From: Tenuibacillus multivorans
GTDB lineage: Bacteria; Bacillota; Bacilli; Bacillales; Alkalibacillaceae
Length of the DNA stretch: 64,000 bases
Direction of reading: 5' to 3'
NCBI RefSeq assembly: GCF_900103915.1
Contig: NZ_FNIG01000005.1
Coordinates: 1 to 64,000, forward strand
Shown here: positions 7,539-15,693 of the stretch, piece by piece
Layout: each line of letters starts with the position of its first letter
Numbering within the stretch: the first letter of the stretch is position 1
The notes under the pieces: model-generated
Database searches by the model: none
The model's input: only the letters and a program-made list of their open reading frames with translations
Told to the model about the DNA's origin: nothing
Made by a program: the position numbers and the translations under genes

Positions 7539-8680
7539 ATATTGGGAAGTATGTCTAACTCCCTTACCTTTATCAGTGCTTGGGTACGATTTCGTACTTG
7601 GAGCTTAGAAAAGATATTATGAGTATAAAACTTGATTGTTCCTTCTGATAAAAATAGCCTTTGTCCAATTTCTTTATTGGTTAACCCTTGTTTTAGTAGG
7701 AAAAGGATATGCCTTTCTCTATCCGTAAAAGACTCAACTGTTGATTGATTCACTTCCATATTAGAAGGCATTTTATCATTTTCAATCATTTCTCTTATGC
7801 CAGAATAAAGCTCAGATGTTAGTTGTTTGCGGTAAAGATCATTAAATGCTGTAGCATCATCTTTTGTATGAATAGTTTGTTTGATTATAAATTCGGTCAT
7901 CCATTGTGCGGTTAATTGCGGTTGATCCATTTGTATCATGAATGAAGCGTCAGGAACAGTGTAGTATCGGGCGTTAGAGTTGAAATTCAAACTCGCACTG
8001 GATAATTCAGGCGGATAGATTGGGTCCTCTGCTCCGGATAAAAGCAGGATAGGAATCTTTAATTTTTTTAATGCATCTGCTCCTGCTTCTAAATAATGAG
8101 TACTAAAAAGCTGAAAATAAACATCAGGTGAGACTTTGCTGTAACTATTTAAAAGAATTAATTCCTTTTTCCCTGTTAGAGGGTAGCAGATTTGTTTAAT
8201 TAACTGTTCAGCCATTGATAGAAATGATTGACTTTGTACCATCTTATTTCGATTATGGACGACTGTTTGGCCGATTTTTTTTGGGTAGTGTATAGGGACT
8301 CCCATCAAAGTCATGGATTTTAACTTTTTGTTATGTTGCGTGGCCAACTTTAATCCAACAAATCCACCAAAACCTTGAGCGATAATATGAAATGACTGAA
8401 TATGACATGCTTCAATGATAAAATTTAAATCCTCAGATAATAGCTTAATGTCGACCTCATAATTTCCTCTATCACTATTGCCATGTCCACGAAGATCGTA
8501 CATTAGGATATTAAAATTCTTTTCAAGATAAGGAATAATGAAGTCCCAGGAATGTAAGTCATGACCTACACCATGAATAAGGATTAATGTTTCATTTTTT
8601 GATGAGTTCTTTGCATCAATCCAATTATAGTAGATTTTATCATTCCCTTTTTTGGAGTAGGCCATAATAACGTACCTCAT
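7535..8680 (-). CDS. Alpha/beta-hydrolase fused to a LuxR-type DNA-binding domain
   Basis: 381 residues. Residues about 20-270 form an alpha/beta hydrolase: oxyanion region LILIHGVGHDLHSW, then MYDLRGHGNSDRG, with a nucleophile-elbow region reading AQGFGGFVG. Gly replaces the usual Ser in GxSxG, so catalysis is doubtful and a ligand-sensing role is possible. Residues about 318-378 are a LuxR/GerE helix-turn-helix (LTNKEIGQRLFLSEGTIKFY). The fusion suggests a transcription regulator sensing a small molecule. Met6 (8665) is an alternative start with AGGT upstream. It lies convergent to cassette 3, between it and cassette 4. Confidence 0.75.
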   Translation of the reverse strand: MRYVIMAYSKKGNDKIYYNWIDAKNSSKNETLILIHGVGHDLHSWDFIIPYLEKNFNILMYDLRGHGNSDRGNYEVDIKLLSEDLNFIIEACHIQSFHIIAQGFGGFVGLKLATQHNKKLKSMTLMGVPIHYPKKIGQTVVHNRNKMVQSQSFLSMAEQLIKQICYPLTGKKELILLNSYSKVSPDVYFQLFSTHYLEAGADALKKLKIPILLLSGAEDPIYPPELSSASLNFNSNARYYTVPDASFMIQMDQPQLTAQWMTEFIIKQTIHTKDDATAFNDLYRKQLTSELYSGIREMIENDKMPSNMEVNQSTVESFTDRERHILFLLKQGLTNKEIGQRLFLSEGTIKFYTHNIFSKLQVRNRTQALIKVRELDILPNI

Positions 8681-8915
8681 TTGTAATTTTCAAATAATAA
8701 CTATATTATAATACAAAATGACTGTTATTGTCGAATAGGTTTGGAATAAATTAGAATATTTTGTTAGAATAATAGGTAGTATGTAGCAGTAAAAAGGAGG
8801 TATATAAGGTGTGATTCCAAAATATGCTTTGTTTTCATGGCAGAACAATATTGCAATTATATGATTTATTTTAACGAGTCATTAGAAAAACTTTAATTTA
8901 AGGAGAGTTCTATCA

Positions 8916-9812
8916 ATGGAGAATCAAGTTAATGATCACGCTTCATTCCTATTTAAGATTAAAGATAGTGGTATATTTTTAGGAGTGTTGTATGTCATAG
9001 CACTAATTCTAATGCTACCGGTCTATTTATATTATTTTGATAATACTATATCTATTATTACCTTTACATTGTTAGGTTTGCTCGTAATTTTAATTGTTCA
9101 TTTAGTATTGAATTGGCTTTATTATCTCGTTATTATAATTCCGCTGCTGATGTCGGTGTTACTTTTTGTTTTGGGGTGGGCTATATTTATTCTAAGTCCC
9201 CTGTTCCAAACTTATATAACTTTCTTATTGGATATGGCAGATACGTTTATGAGTATGGTAGGCCTATCATTGCCTTCTAATTTTATTGATCCATTATTTA
9301 AATTTTTTGATCGAATAGCTGAATTTCTAATCGTTATTTCTGGAATTAGTTGGTGGCTAATTAATAAGGGAAAGAATATAAATTATAAGGCTTTGGCTTT
9401 TTATCTCGTTTTTATAGCTTTTGCGGGTGTTTTAATAGGATTTGGAAGTATGGTTAACGTCTTTTTTATTCTATTTATTTGGTATTTAATATATCTCAAG
9501 GTTAATAATGTTAATGATCGAAAGGAATTTGCAAATCTAGCAATACTATTCAAGATAGGTGCTACGGCAATGATTATTTCAGGTGTTGTAGGTGTTGATG
9601 TGATTGGTAGTGGTATTGAAACTACAATGGTTTTTGCTGGTGATGAAAACACTATTTATAAAAACTTTGCTTTAATCTACCCGAAAATAATCGGTATTCT
9701 ATTACTTATAGGTGTATGGAAGCCTTCACTATTTAATAAAGTTCCAAAACTAAGTGAATTTGTGAAATGGATGAGAAATAAAGGTAAATACCTATTGAAA
9801 TGGGCATTATAG
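8916..9812 (+). CDS. Polytopic membrane protein of unknown function
   Basis: 298 residues with about seven or eight hydrophobic segments (for example VLYVIALILMLPVYLYYF, VILIVHLVLNWLYYLVIII, ALAFYLVFIAFAGVLIGFG, VFFILFIWYLIYLKV). The short N-terminus is polar and the C-terminus is basic. No family motif was recognised. The start ATG 8916 follows an AAGGAGAG ribosome binding site. A terminator follows at 9859. It stands alone between cassettes 3 and 4; nothing in the sequence links it to them. Confidence 0.65.
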   Translation: MENQVNDHASFLFKIKDSGIFLGVLYVIALILMLPVYLYYFDNTISIITFTLLGLLVILIVHLVLNWLYYLVIIIPLLMSVLLFVLGWAIFILSPLFQTYITFLLDMADTFMSMVGLSLPSNFIDPLFKFFDRIAEFLIVISGISWWLINKGKNINYKALAFYLVFIAFAGVLIGFGSMVNVFFILFIWYLIYLKVNNVNDRKEFANLAILFKIGATAMIISGVVGVDVIGSGIETTMVFAGDENTIYKNFALIYPKIIGILLLIGVWKPSLFNKVPKLSEFVKWMRNKGKYLLKWAL

Positions 9813-9858
9813 TTTTTTAGTTTCTTATATTTAACTTATTAAGCCTGGATCATTTAAA

Positions 9859-9886
9859 GAAGCAGCCGTTACGGTTGCTTCTTTTA
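9859..9886 (+). terminator. Terminator after the membrane protein gene
   Basis: GAAGCAGCCGT and ACGGTTGCTTC form an 11-pair stem followed by TTTTATG. Confidence 0.8.
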
Positions 9887-10178
9887 TGTTAAACATAATC
9901 TATTTTCTCATCTGATGATGTGCAACATAGGTATCTATATCAAATGCTACTTCTTAAGGTTCCGTTGAGTATCCTTTAAAAGTATTACAACAAAGTATAT
10001 ATATATCTTTTTAAAAAGTTGATAACGGAGAAAGAATACCGTTAATGTAAAAACATATAATATTTTGCTTCAAAAATCTTAATTTACAATCCAGGATGTG
10101 ACAGCATTCTACCTTTTTGTTCTATATAATGAACATCAGAGATAAGTAATTATTATTAGAGAGAAGTTTACTGATGGA

Positions 10179-10256
10179 TCGCTGTGTGCGGTGAAAGCCG
10201 CTTGCATGGTGAAGGCTCGTTATAAGCCTTTATTTTTAATGGTATAAGACGAGAAT
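10179..10256 (+). ncRNA. Group II intron domain V-VI element, copy 4
   Basis: Domain V is 10179-10212 (34 nt): TCGCTGTGT with GCATGGTGA, bulge TT, triad CGC 10180-10182. The upper helix is GCGGT/GCCGC, where the other copies have GCGAT/GTCGC or GTTGC, a compensatory G-C for A-T change. Linker AGG. Domain VI CTCG 10216-10219 with CGAG 10250-10253, extended by TTAT/ATAA. Candidate branch A 10249, predicted 3' splice site after 10256. An AAGTAAT block begins near 10144. Confidence 0.88.
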
Positions 10257-10817
10257 AGCGTTATAACTCTAGAAGAAGGAGATGATTTCGAAGGTATATA
10301 TTCACCTACTAACTTAATGTTAGATATCGACTTTGCTTTTCAAGAAAGAGAGATTGGTGAATTAATGAATTTGTACAGTACAGATGAATTATATATTTCG
10401 GATGACACAACTTTCCCGAATGAACACCTTGAAATCTATGGTTTTGGATTAGATAAAGGCTCAGACTTTGACAATGGCATATATTTGGATATTTATAAAA
10501 TACCAAAACACAAAGACAAAATTGTATTGGATTTTATAGATGAAGGTGGAACGGTGACAGGTAAAATAACTTACATGTGGGATAACGATAATATACATTG
10601 GGATGTCGTCTATCAAAGTGATAGCTACCAAATTAATTTTGGTCAAATTGAACCAGTAAATGAGCTACAACAACCACATAATGTAGTGAAAGTAAGAGAT
10701 AATTTCGAAAAATATAATTTAATCTGTATTGAAAATTCAAACCTTCGAAGCATTAATTTAGGTCTTGTAGAGTTGCTCTACAAGACCTTTTTTCGATACA
10801 TGTATTCAGAAAATTAA
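10257..10817 (+). CDS. 3' exon cassette 4: unrecognised acidic protein segment
   Basis: Annotated from AGC GTT ATA ACT at the predicted splice site. About 186 residues, acidic and beta-rich (LDIDFAFQEREIGELMNLY, IYLDIYKIPKHKDKIVLDFI, VTGKITYMWDNDNIHWDVV). There is no start codon or ribosome binding site at the head; the first ATG is 10317. The last 20 or so codons run through a strong terminator hairpin (10760-10793), so the original stop was probably earlier and a small indel may have extended the frame. No family was recognised. There is no signal peptide. Confidence 0.6.
   Translation, partial: SVITLEEGDDFEGIYSPTNLMLDIDFAFQEREIGELMNLYSTDELYISDDTTFPNEHLEIYGFGLDKGSDFDNGIYLDIYKIPKHKDKIVLDFIDEGGTVTGKITYMWDNDNIHWDVVYQSDSYQINFGQIEPVNELQQPHNVVKVRDNFEKYNLICIENSNLRSINLGLVELLYKTFFRYMYSEN
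10760..10793 (+). terminator. Strong terminator at the end of cassette 4
   Basis: AGGTCTTGTAGA and TCTACAAGACCT form a perfect 12-pair stem, then a T run. It lies inside the annotated frame, suggesting the true C-terminus is earlier. Confidence 0.85.
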
Positions 10818-10845
10818 TTAACATCAAAAAATTCATAATAAACCG

Positions 10846-10883
10846 TTTACATTTATATTTTTTTATGTATAATTGTATACAAT
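10846..10883 (+). promoter_or_regulatory. Promoter and palindromic GntR operator of the tricarboxylate operon
   Basis: TTTACA (10846-10851) and TATAAT (10868-10873) are separated by 16 bases. A perfect 12-base palindrome ATTGTATACAAT (10872-10883) overlaps the end of the -10 box. FCD-type GntR regulators commonly bind TNGTATACNA-like sites, so autoregulation by the next gene is likely. Confidence 0.7.
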
Positions 10884-10923
10884 AATTCAATTATCCAATT
10901 ATTCAACATAAGGGGGTGTTGTT

Positions 10924-11601
10924 ATGATTAAAACAATGAAAACCAAAGATATTCTTTATCAAGAATTAAAACAAAAAATAATAAATAGTGATCTAGAACC
11001 AAATATGCCAATTGTCGAGGACAACATCTCGAAGGAGTTTGGCGTGAGTCGAACGCCGCTTAGAGAGGCGTTACAACGATTAGAGTTAGAGGATTGGTTA
11101 GTTAAACAGCGTAATGGGAGGTTAAAAGTTTCTCCAGTCTCTGTAAACGAGGTTAAGGAGATTTTCCAAGTCAGAAGTAGGATTGAAGGCTTAGTTGCTA
11201 CAGAAGCCACGAAAAAAGCAACTTCGAAAGATGTCGAGGAGTTAAAGAGAATTACTGATCTAATCACCCATGCTGCAGATACTGATCAAAGAAGTGAAGT
11301 CGTAAGATTTGGTTCTGAATTCCACAATTACCTATATGAACTTAGCGAACATCAAACAGCCAAAAAATTATTAGGCCAATTAAATGATCACATCAACAGG
11401 TATAGGAGGATCGGCCCGACTAAAAGCTCTGATAGGAGTAAATCAGCAGCGAATGAGCATAGACAGATTTTTGAATTTTTTGCTAGTGGTGACCATGAAA
11501 ATTGTGGTAAATCAATGGAAACGCATATTAACAACAGTTTAAATGCAGCAGTTAATTCAATCGAGAGTTATTTGAAACTTACAAAGGAGAATGAGGAATG
11601 A
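10924..11601 (+). CDS. GntR-family (FCD/FadR subfamily) transcriptional regulator
   Basis: 225 residues. The N-terminal winged helix is clear (QKIINSDLEPNMPIVEDNIS, EFGVSRTPLREALQRLE). The C-terminal all-helical FCD domain (about residues 80-215) carries the metal/effector-site pattern, with EFHNYLYELSEH and NEHRQIFEFFASGD supplying His residues. It is the first gene of the operon, overlaps the lyase gene by four bases (ATGA) and has a palindrome in its own promoter. It probably represses the operon until a carboxylic-acid effector binds. Confidence 0.9.
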   Translation: MIKTMKTKDILYQELKQKIINSDLEPNMPIVEDNISKEFGVSRTPLREALQRLELEDWLVKQRNGRLKVSPVSVNEVKEIFQVRSRIEGLVATEATKKATSKDVEELKRITDLITHAADTDQRSEVVRFGSEFHNYLYELSEHQTAKKLLGQLNDHINRYRRIGPTKSSDRSKSAANEHRQIFEFFASGDHENCGKSMETHINNSLNAAVNSIESYLKLTKENEE

Positions 11602-12479
11602 AGAGAACTACTAAATTTAGAGAGCTATTAAACCAAGATGGAATAATTATTACACCAGGCGGTTATGATGCTATGTCAGCTAAAATTATTGAAGAAACGG
11701 GATTTGACTTGATGTTAGCAACAGGGGCAGGAATTTCAAATAGTCAATTAGGTATAGCTGATGTTGGGTTAACATCTATGCACGAGGTTATGGCAAGTGT
11801 TGACCATATGGCGCAAGCAACGAATATCCCAATTATTGCAGATGTAGACACAGGGTTTGGTAATGCCATCAATTTAATTAGAACAGTAAAAGAATTCGAG
11901 AAAATTGGTGCAGCAGGTATACAAATTGAGGACCAAGTGTCTCCAAAGAAATGTGGCCATTTTACTGGGAAACAGGTGATTTCCAAAGAAGAAATGGTCC
12001 TAAAAGTAAAAGCAGCTGTTGATGCCCGTGAAGATGATGATTTTATTATTGTAGCTAGAACTGATGCAAGAGCGATTTATGATTTAGATGAAGCGATATC
12101 TAGAGCCAAAGCTTACGCAGAAGCTGGTGCAGATGTCACATTTGTAGAAGCGCCACAAACTAAAGAGGAGCTACAAAGAATTGCTACCGAGCTAGAAGGG
12201 ATTCCACAAATGGCCAATATGGTTGAAGGTGGTTTGACGCCGTTACTAAGTGCTCAAGAATTAGAGGAAATGGGCTTTAAGATTATGATATGTGCCAATA
12301 CAGCTTTAAGAGCAGCGGTAAAAAATATAAGAAGTGCGATGCAAACCCTTTATAGTGAAAAGTCTCATAAAAATGTCCATGATTTGATTTGTACTTGGGA
12401 GGAACGACAGAATCTATTCGAATTGGACAGGGTTAAGGGCTTAGAGAAAACCTATTTAGAACTTGAAGGAGATGAGTAG
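11598..12479 (+). CDS. Isocitrate lyase/PEP mutase family lyase (PrpB-like)
   Basis: 293 residues, the usual length for 2-methylisocitrate lyase and 2,3-dimethylmalate lyase. Visible signatures are PGGYDAMSAKIIEETGF, the metal-binding DVDTGFGNA, and the catalytic loop QVSPKKCGHFTGKQVI (KKCGH). IVARTDARA and VTFVEAPQTKEEL follow. These enzymes split a 2,3-substituted malate or isocitrate into pyruvate plus a second acid. Next to PrpD-like and LeuCD-like dehydratases, the substrate is probably the hydrated product of those enzymes. Exact specificity cannot be read from sequence. Confidence 0.85.
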   Translation: MKRTTKFRELLNQDGIIITPGGYDAMSAKIIEETGFDLMLATGAGISNSQLGIADVGLTSMHEVMASVDHMAQATNIPIIADVDTGFGNAINLIRTVKEFEKIGAAGIQIEDQVSPKKCGHFTGKQVISKEEMVLKVKAAVDAREDDDFIIVARTDARAIYDLDEAISRAKAYAEAGADVTFVEAPQTKEELQRIATELEGIPQMANMVEGGLTPLLSAQELEEMGFKIMICANTALRAAVKNIRSAMQTLYSEKSHKNVHDLICTWEERQNLFELDRVKGLEKTYLELEGDE

Positions 12480-12483
12480 AAGG

Positions 12484-13890
12484 ATGACAGCTACTAAAAA
12501 TATTGCGAGGTTTTCGAGTTCCTTGCAATATGATGATTTACCGAAAGAAGTGATTGAGCACTTAAAGTTGTGTTTATTAGACTCTTTAGGGTGTGGTATT
12601 TACGGGTCAACACTTCCGTGGAGTAAAAAGGTTATTGAGGCTGTTGGAGAATTATCAGGTGAACCCTCTGAAGGATCTAGTGTATTCCGACAAACTGAAA
12701 AATACACACCTGATCATGCAGCTTTAATTAATGGTACATTAATACACTCGTTTGAGTTTGATGACTTGCACAAATCAGCAGTTATTCACCCTGGTGCTGA
12801 AGTGATTCCTGTTTTACTTGGCTTGTCAGAATATTTAAAGAACAATGGTCAGGAAGTAACGGGGGAACAGTTTATTTTGGCTTTAGCTGTTGGTTACGAA
12901 GTCGGTTGCCGAGTAGGAATGGTGACTGGTTCAGAACAATTGAATAAAGGGTTTCATCCGTCTGCAACTTCAGGTGTTTTTGGTGCGGCAGCCGCCGGAG
13001 CAAAAATACTTGGCTTGAACGAGGAACAGACACTACATGCGATAGGGATTGCAGGAACTCAGGCAAGTGGACTGATGTCGGCTCAATACGAAGCAATGGC
13101 AAAGAGAATGAACCCTGGAAAGTCTGCACAAAGTGGAGTTCTAAGTGCTTTATTAGCTAGTAAAGGGTTCACAGGAATAACAAATGTGTTAGAAGCCGAA
13201 TACGGTGGTTTCGCTAGTACGTTCGCTGACACAACGATTGATGAAAATGAATTTGAAAATTTAGGAGAATCTTACGAGATATTGAATGTTGGTTTTAAAC
13301 CTTACTCATGTTGTGGTAGTAATCATACGACTATTGACTCTATTATGGAAATTATCGAGGAAAAAGATGGACCTTTTAAAGTAGATCAAATAGAAAAGGT
13401 AGAGATTGAAACTACTACGGCAACGAAACACCATGTTGGTTGGGATTATAAGCCAAGTGGAACTATAGGTGCACAAATGAATTTAGCCTATGCAACGGCT
13501 GTATCATTATTAGATGGTATTTGTTCAGTCGAGCAGTATGAAGATGATCGAATTCAATCTAATGATGTCAATGAGTTAATACAGAAAGTAAGAATAGAAT
13601 CAAATACAGAATTTGATTCATTTGGAAGAGATGGGCGTCATCATATAAAACTAAAACTTACTTTTAGTGATGGAAGTACTGTCAATAAAGAGAAAACCCA
13701 TGCTAAGGGTAGTATGTTTCATCCACTAAAACAAGAAGAAGTAAAAGGTAAATTTACACATCTTATGACAACACTTTACGGCAAAGAAATTGCAGAAAAC
13801 TTATTGGAAGGTATTTTGAGTGTTCAGACTTATTCAGATGTAAATCATTTTTGGAATGACATTCAAAAAAAGCAATTAGTAAAGGAGTAA
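12484..13890 (+). CDS. MmgE/PrpD family dehydratase-like protein
   Basis: The whole-length match is to the MmgE/PrpD fold (2-methylcitrate dehydratase, cis-aconitate decarboxylase and relatives): KLCLLDSLGCGIYGST near the N-terminus, INGTLIHSFEFDDLHKSAVI, HPSATSGVFGAAAAGAKILG, and YSCCGSNHTTID in the second domain. About 468 residues, normal for the family. I chose ATG 12484 over the in-frame TTG 12463 and ATG 12472 because GAAGGAG lies upstream; the gene then starts just after the lyase stop. Likely role: dehydration or isomerisation of an imported tricarboxylate, upstream of the hydratase. Confidence 0.85.
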   Translation: MTATKNIARFSSSLQYDDLPKEVIEHLKLCLLDSLGCGIYGSTLPWSKKVIEAVGELSGEPSEGSSVFRQTEKYTPDHAALINGTLIHSFEFDDLHKSAVIHPGAEVIPVLLGLSEYLKNNGQEVTGEQFILALAVGYEVGCRVGMVTGSEQLNKGFHPSATSGVFGAAAAGAKILGLNEEQTLHAIGIAGTQASGLMSAQYEAMAKRMNPGKSAQSGVLSALLASKGFTGITNVLEAEYGGFASTFADTTIDENEFENLGESYEILNVGFKPYSCCGSNHTTIDSIMEIIEEKDGPFKVDQIEKVEIETTTATKHHVGWDYKPSGTIGAQMNLAYATAVSLLDGICSVEQYEDDRIQSNDVNELIQKVRIESNTEFDSFGRDGRHHIKLKLTFSDGSTVNKEKTHAKGSMFHPLKQEEVKGKFTHLMTTLYGKEIAENLLEGILSVQTYSDVNHFWNDIQKKQLVKE

Positions 13891-13894
13891 TGTC

Positions 13895-15175
13895 ATGACT
13901 GGTAAAACTATGGTAGAAAAGATTTTGTCTAATAAATCAAAATCTATGGCTGATGTTAGACAAGGTGATTTGACAATAGTTGATGTAGATTTAATGGTTT
14001 GCCATGACGCAAATCGTCCCCAAGCATCAGACATTTTTAAAGAAATGGGTGGGGATAAGGTGTATGATCCTGACAAAGTAAAACTAGTAATGGATCACGC
14101 ACCAGGGGTTCCGAATCAATCGGCATCAGGTATACATGCCAAAATGAGAGAATTCTCATCAGAACAAGGAGCTGAACTAATTGGTCCCGGAGAGGGGATC
14201 TGTCACCAAATACTAGCTGAAAAAGGTGAAGTAGGGCCAGGAGATTTAGTTTTAGGTACTGATTCTCACACATGTACGAATGGGGCATTTAATGCCATTG
14301 GAGTGGGTGTCGGTACAAGTGATTTAGCTGCGGCTCTACTTACGGGGAAAACTTGGGTTAAGGTTCCTGAGTCATTTCAAGTAGAATTAGAAGGGTCTTT
14401 TCCAGAAAACGTTTATCCGAAAGATGTAGCCTTAGAAATCATTAGAATTCTTAAAGCGGATGGAGCAACTTATAAAGCATTAGAGTTTACAGGAGAAGCG
14501 ATAAAAAGCATTTCAGTTGCAGGTCGAATGACCATTTCAAATATGGCGGTTGAAGCGGGGGCTAAAACGGCAATTTTCCCTTTCGACAATGTGTTGAAGG
14601 ACTGGTTAGAACATTCAGGATATAAAAAAGAAATGACAGAGATTTCCCCTGATGAAGATGCAAAATATGAAAGGAAAATCGTCATTGATGTCTCAAAACT
14701 ACGTCCCAGAATCTCCCTTCCAGATCAAGTTGAAAATATTACTGACGGTCACAGCACAGAAGGACTACCTATTCAACAAGCTGTCATAGGGACTTGTACA
14801 AATGGTAGATTAGAAGATTTAAGGGAAGCAGCAAGAATCCTAGAAAACAAAAAAGTTGCCCAAGGTGTGAAGTTATTTATTACACCCGCATCAAGAGAGA
14901 CTTATGCTCAAGCATTAGAGGAAGGTATCATTGAAATTTTCATTAAAGCTGGAGCTATCTTAGGTGTTCCAGGCTGCTCAGGTTGTTCAGGGGGTGCACA
15001 CTTCGCCATCCCTTCTGATGGAGATAATGTCATCACAGCTGCTAACAGAAATTTTGTTGGTCGACTGGGAAATAAAAAAGCTCATATTTACTTGGCATCT
15101 CCAGCAGTGGTTGCCCAATCGGCGGTATCAGGTCATATAAAAATTCCAGAAGAGGGAGGGAAAACAGCTTCATGA
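13895..15175 (+). CDS. Aconitase-family hydratase, large subunit (LeuC-like)
   Basis: 426 residues, the length of the LeuC/homoaconitase/dimethylmaleate hydratase large subunits. The [4Fe-4S] ligands are recognisable: Cys in [11 protein letters not shown] and the Cys-x-x-Cys of PGCSGCSGG. Other signatures are [11 protein letters not shown] (the Asp-His of the family), [16 protein letters not shown] and [17 protein letters not shown]. It is four bases downstream of the PrpD-like gene and overlaps the small-subunit gene, as expected for a two-subunit enzyme. In this operon it probably hydrates the unsaturated acid to the lyase substrate, not leucine precursors; no other leu genes are near. Confidence 0.88.
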   Translation: MTGKTMVEKILSNKSKSMADVRQGDLTIVDVDLMVCHDANRPQASDIFKEMGGDKVYDPDKVKLVMDHAPGVPNQSASGIHAKMREFSSEQGAELIGPGEGICHQILAEKGEVGPGDLVLGTDSHTCTNGAFNAIGVGVGTSDLAAALLTGKTWVKVPESFQVELEGSFPENVYPKDVALEIIRILKADGATYKALEFTGEAIKSISVAGRMTISNMAVEAGAKTAIFPFDNVLKDWLEHSGYKKEMTEISPDEDAKYERKIVIDVSKLRPRISLPDQVENITDGHSTEGLPIQQAVIGTCTNGRLEDLREAARILENKKVAQGVKLFITPASRETYAQALEEGIIEIFIKAGAILGVPGCSGCSGGAHFAIPSDGDNVITAANRNFVGRLGNKKAHIYLASPAVVAQSAVSGHIKIPEEGGKTAS

Positions 15176-15672
15176 TTAACGGAAAAGTCCACATGTTTGG
15201 TGACAATATCAATACGGATGTCATTATTTCGGCTAAACGAAAAGAGTCCTTTCATGATATTGATGATATGGTCCCATATGTCATGGAAGATATTCGAACA
15301 GATTTTCATAAAACAATATCTAAAGGCGATATTATCGTGGCTGGTCCCAATTTTGGGTGTGGTTCTTCTAGAGAAGCGGCACCAGCAGTACTCAAAGCTG
15401 CAGGAATAGGAGCAATAATTTCTCCTTTATTCGCAAGGATATTCTATAGAAATGCGATTAATGTGGGACTACCTGTTATCACTTATGAAAACGCTAACAA
15501 TATTTTTCAATCAGATCAGAAACTATCAATTGATATTGAATCTGGCGAAATTAGAGATTCGGATACCGAAAAACTTTATGATTTTAAACCAATTCCTGAA
15601 TTTATGATGGAAATTCTGAATGAAGGGGGCTTAGTTCCATACATTCAGAAACACAAAGAATATGTATTATAA
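15172..15672 (+). CDS. Aconitase-family hydratase, small subunit (LeuD-like)
   Basis: 166 residues. The swivel-domain signatures are [36 protein letters not shown] and [12 protein letters not shown]. The start overlaps the large-subunit stop (ATGA), which fits translational coupling of the two subunits. The small-subunit loop after INTD is thought to help set substrate choice; here it reads ISAKRKESF, unlike the canonical leucine enzyme, which fits another substrate. Confidence 0.88.
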   Translation: MINGKVHMFGDNINTDVIISAKRKESFHDIDDMVPYVMEDIRTDFHKTISKGDIIVAGPNFGCGSSREAAPAVLKAAGIGAIISPLFARIFYRNAINVGLPVITYENANNIFQSDQKLSIDIESGEIRDSDTEKLYDFKPIPEFMMEILNEGGLVPYIQKHKEYVL

Positions 15673-15693
15673 AAAATTTTAGGAGGATGCGAG

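Noticed and set aside
8700-8915. A domain V-VI copy in front of the membrane protein gene
   Set aside because: No GCGATGAAAG-type hairpin present and the gene has a normal ribosome binding site and ATG.
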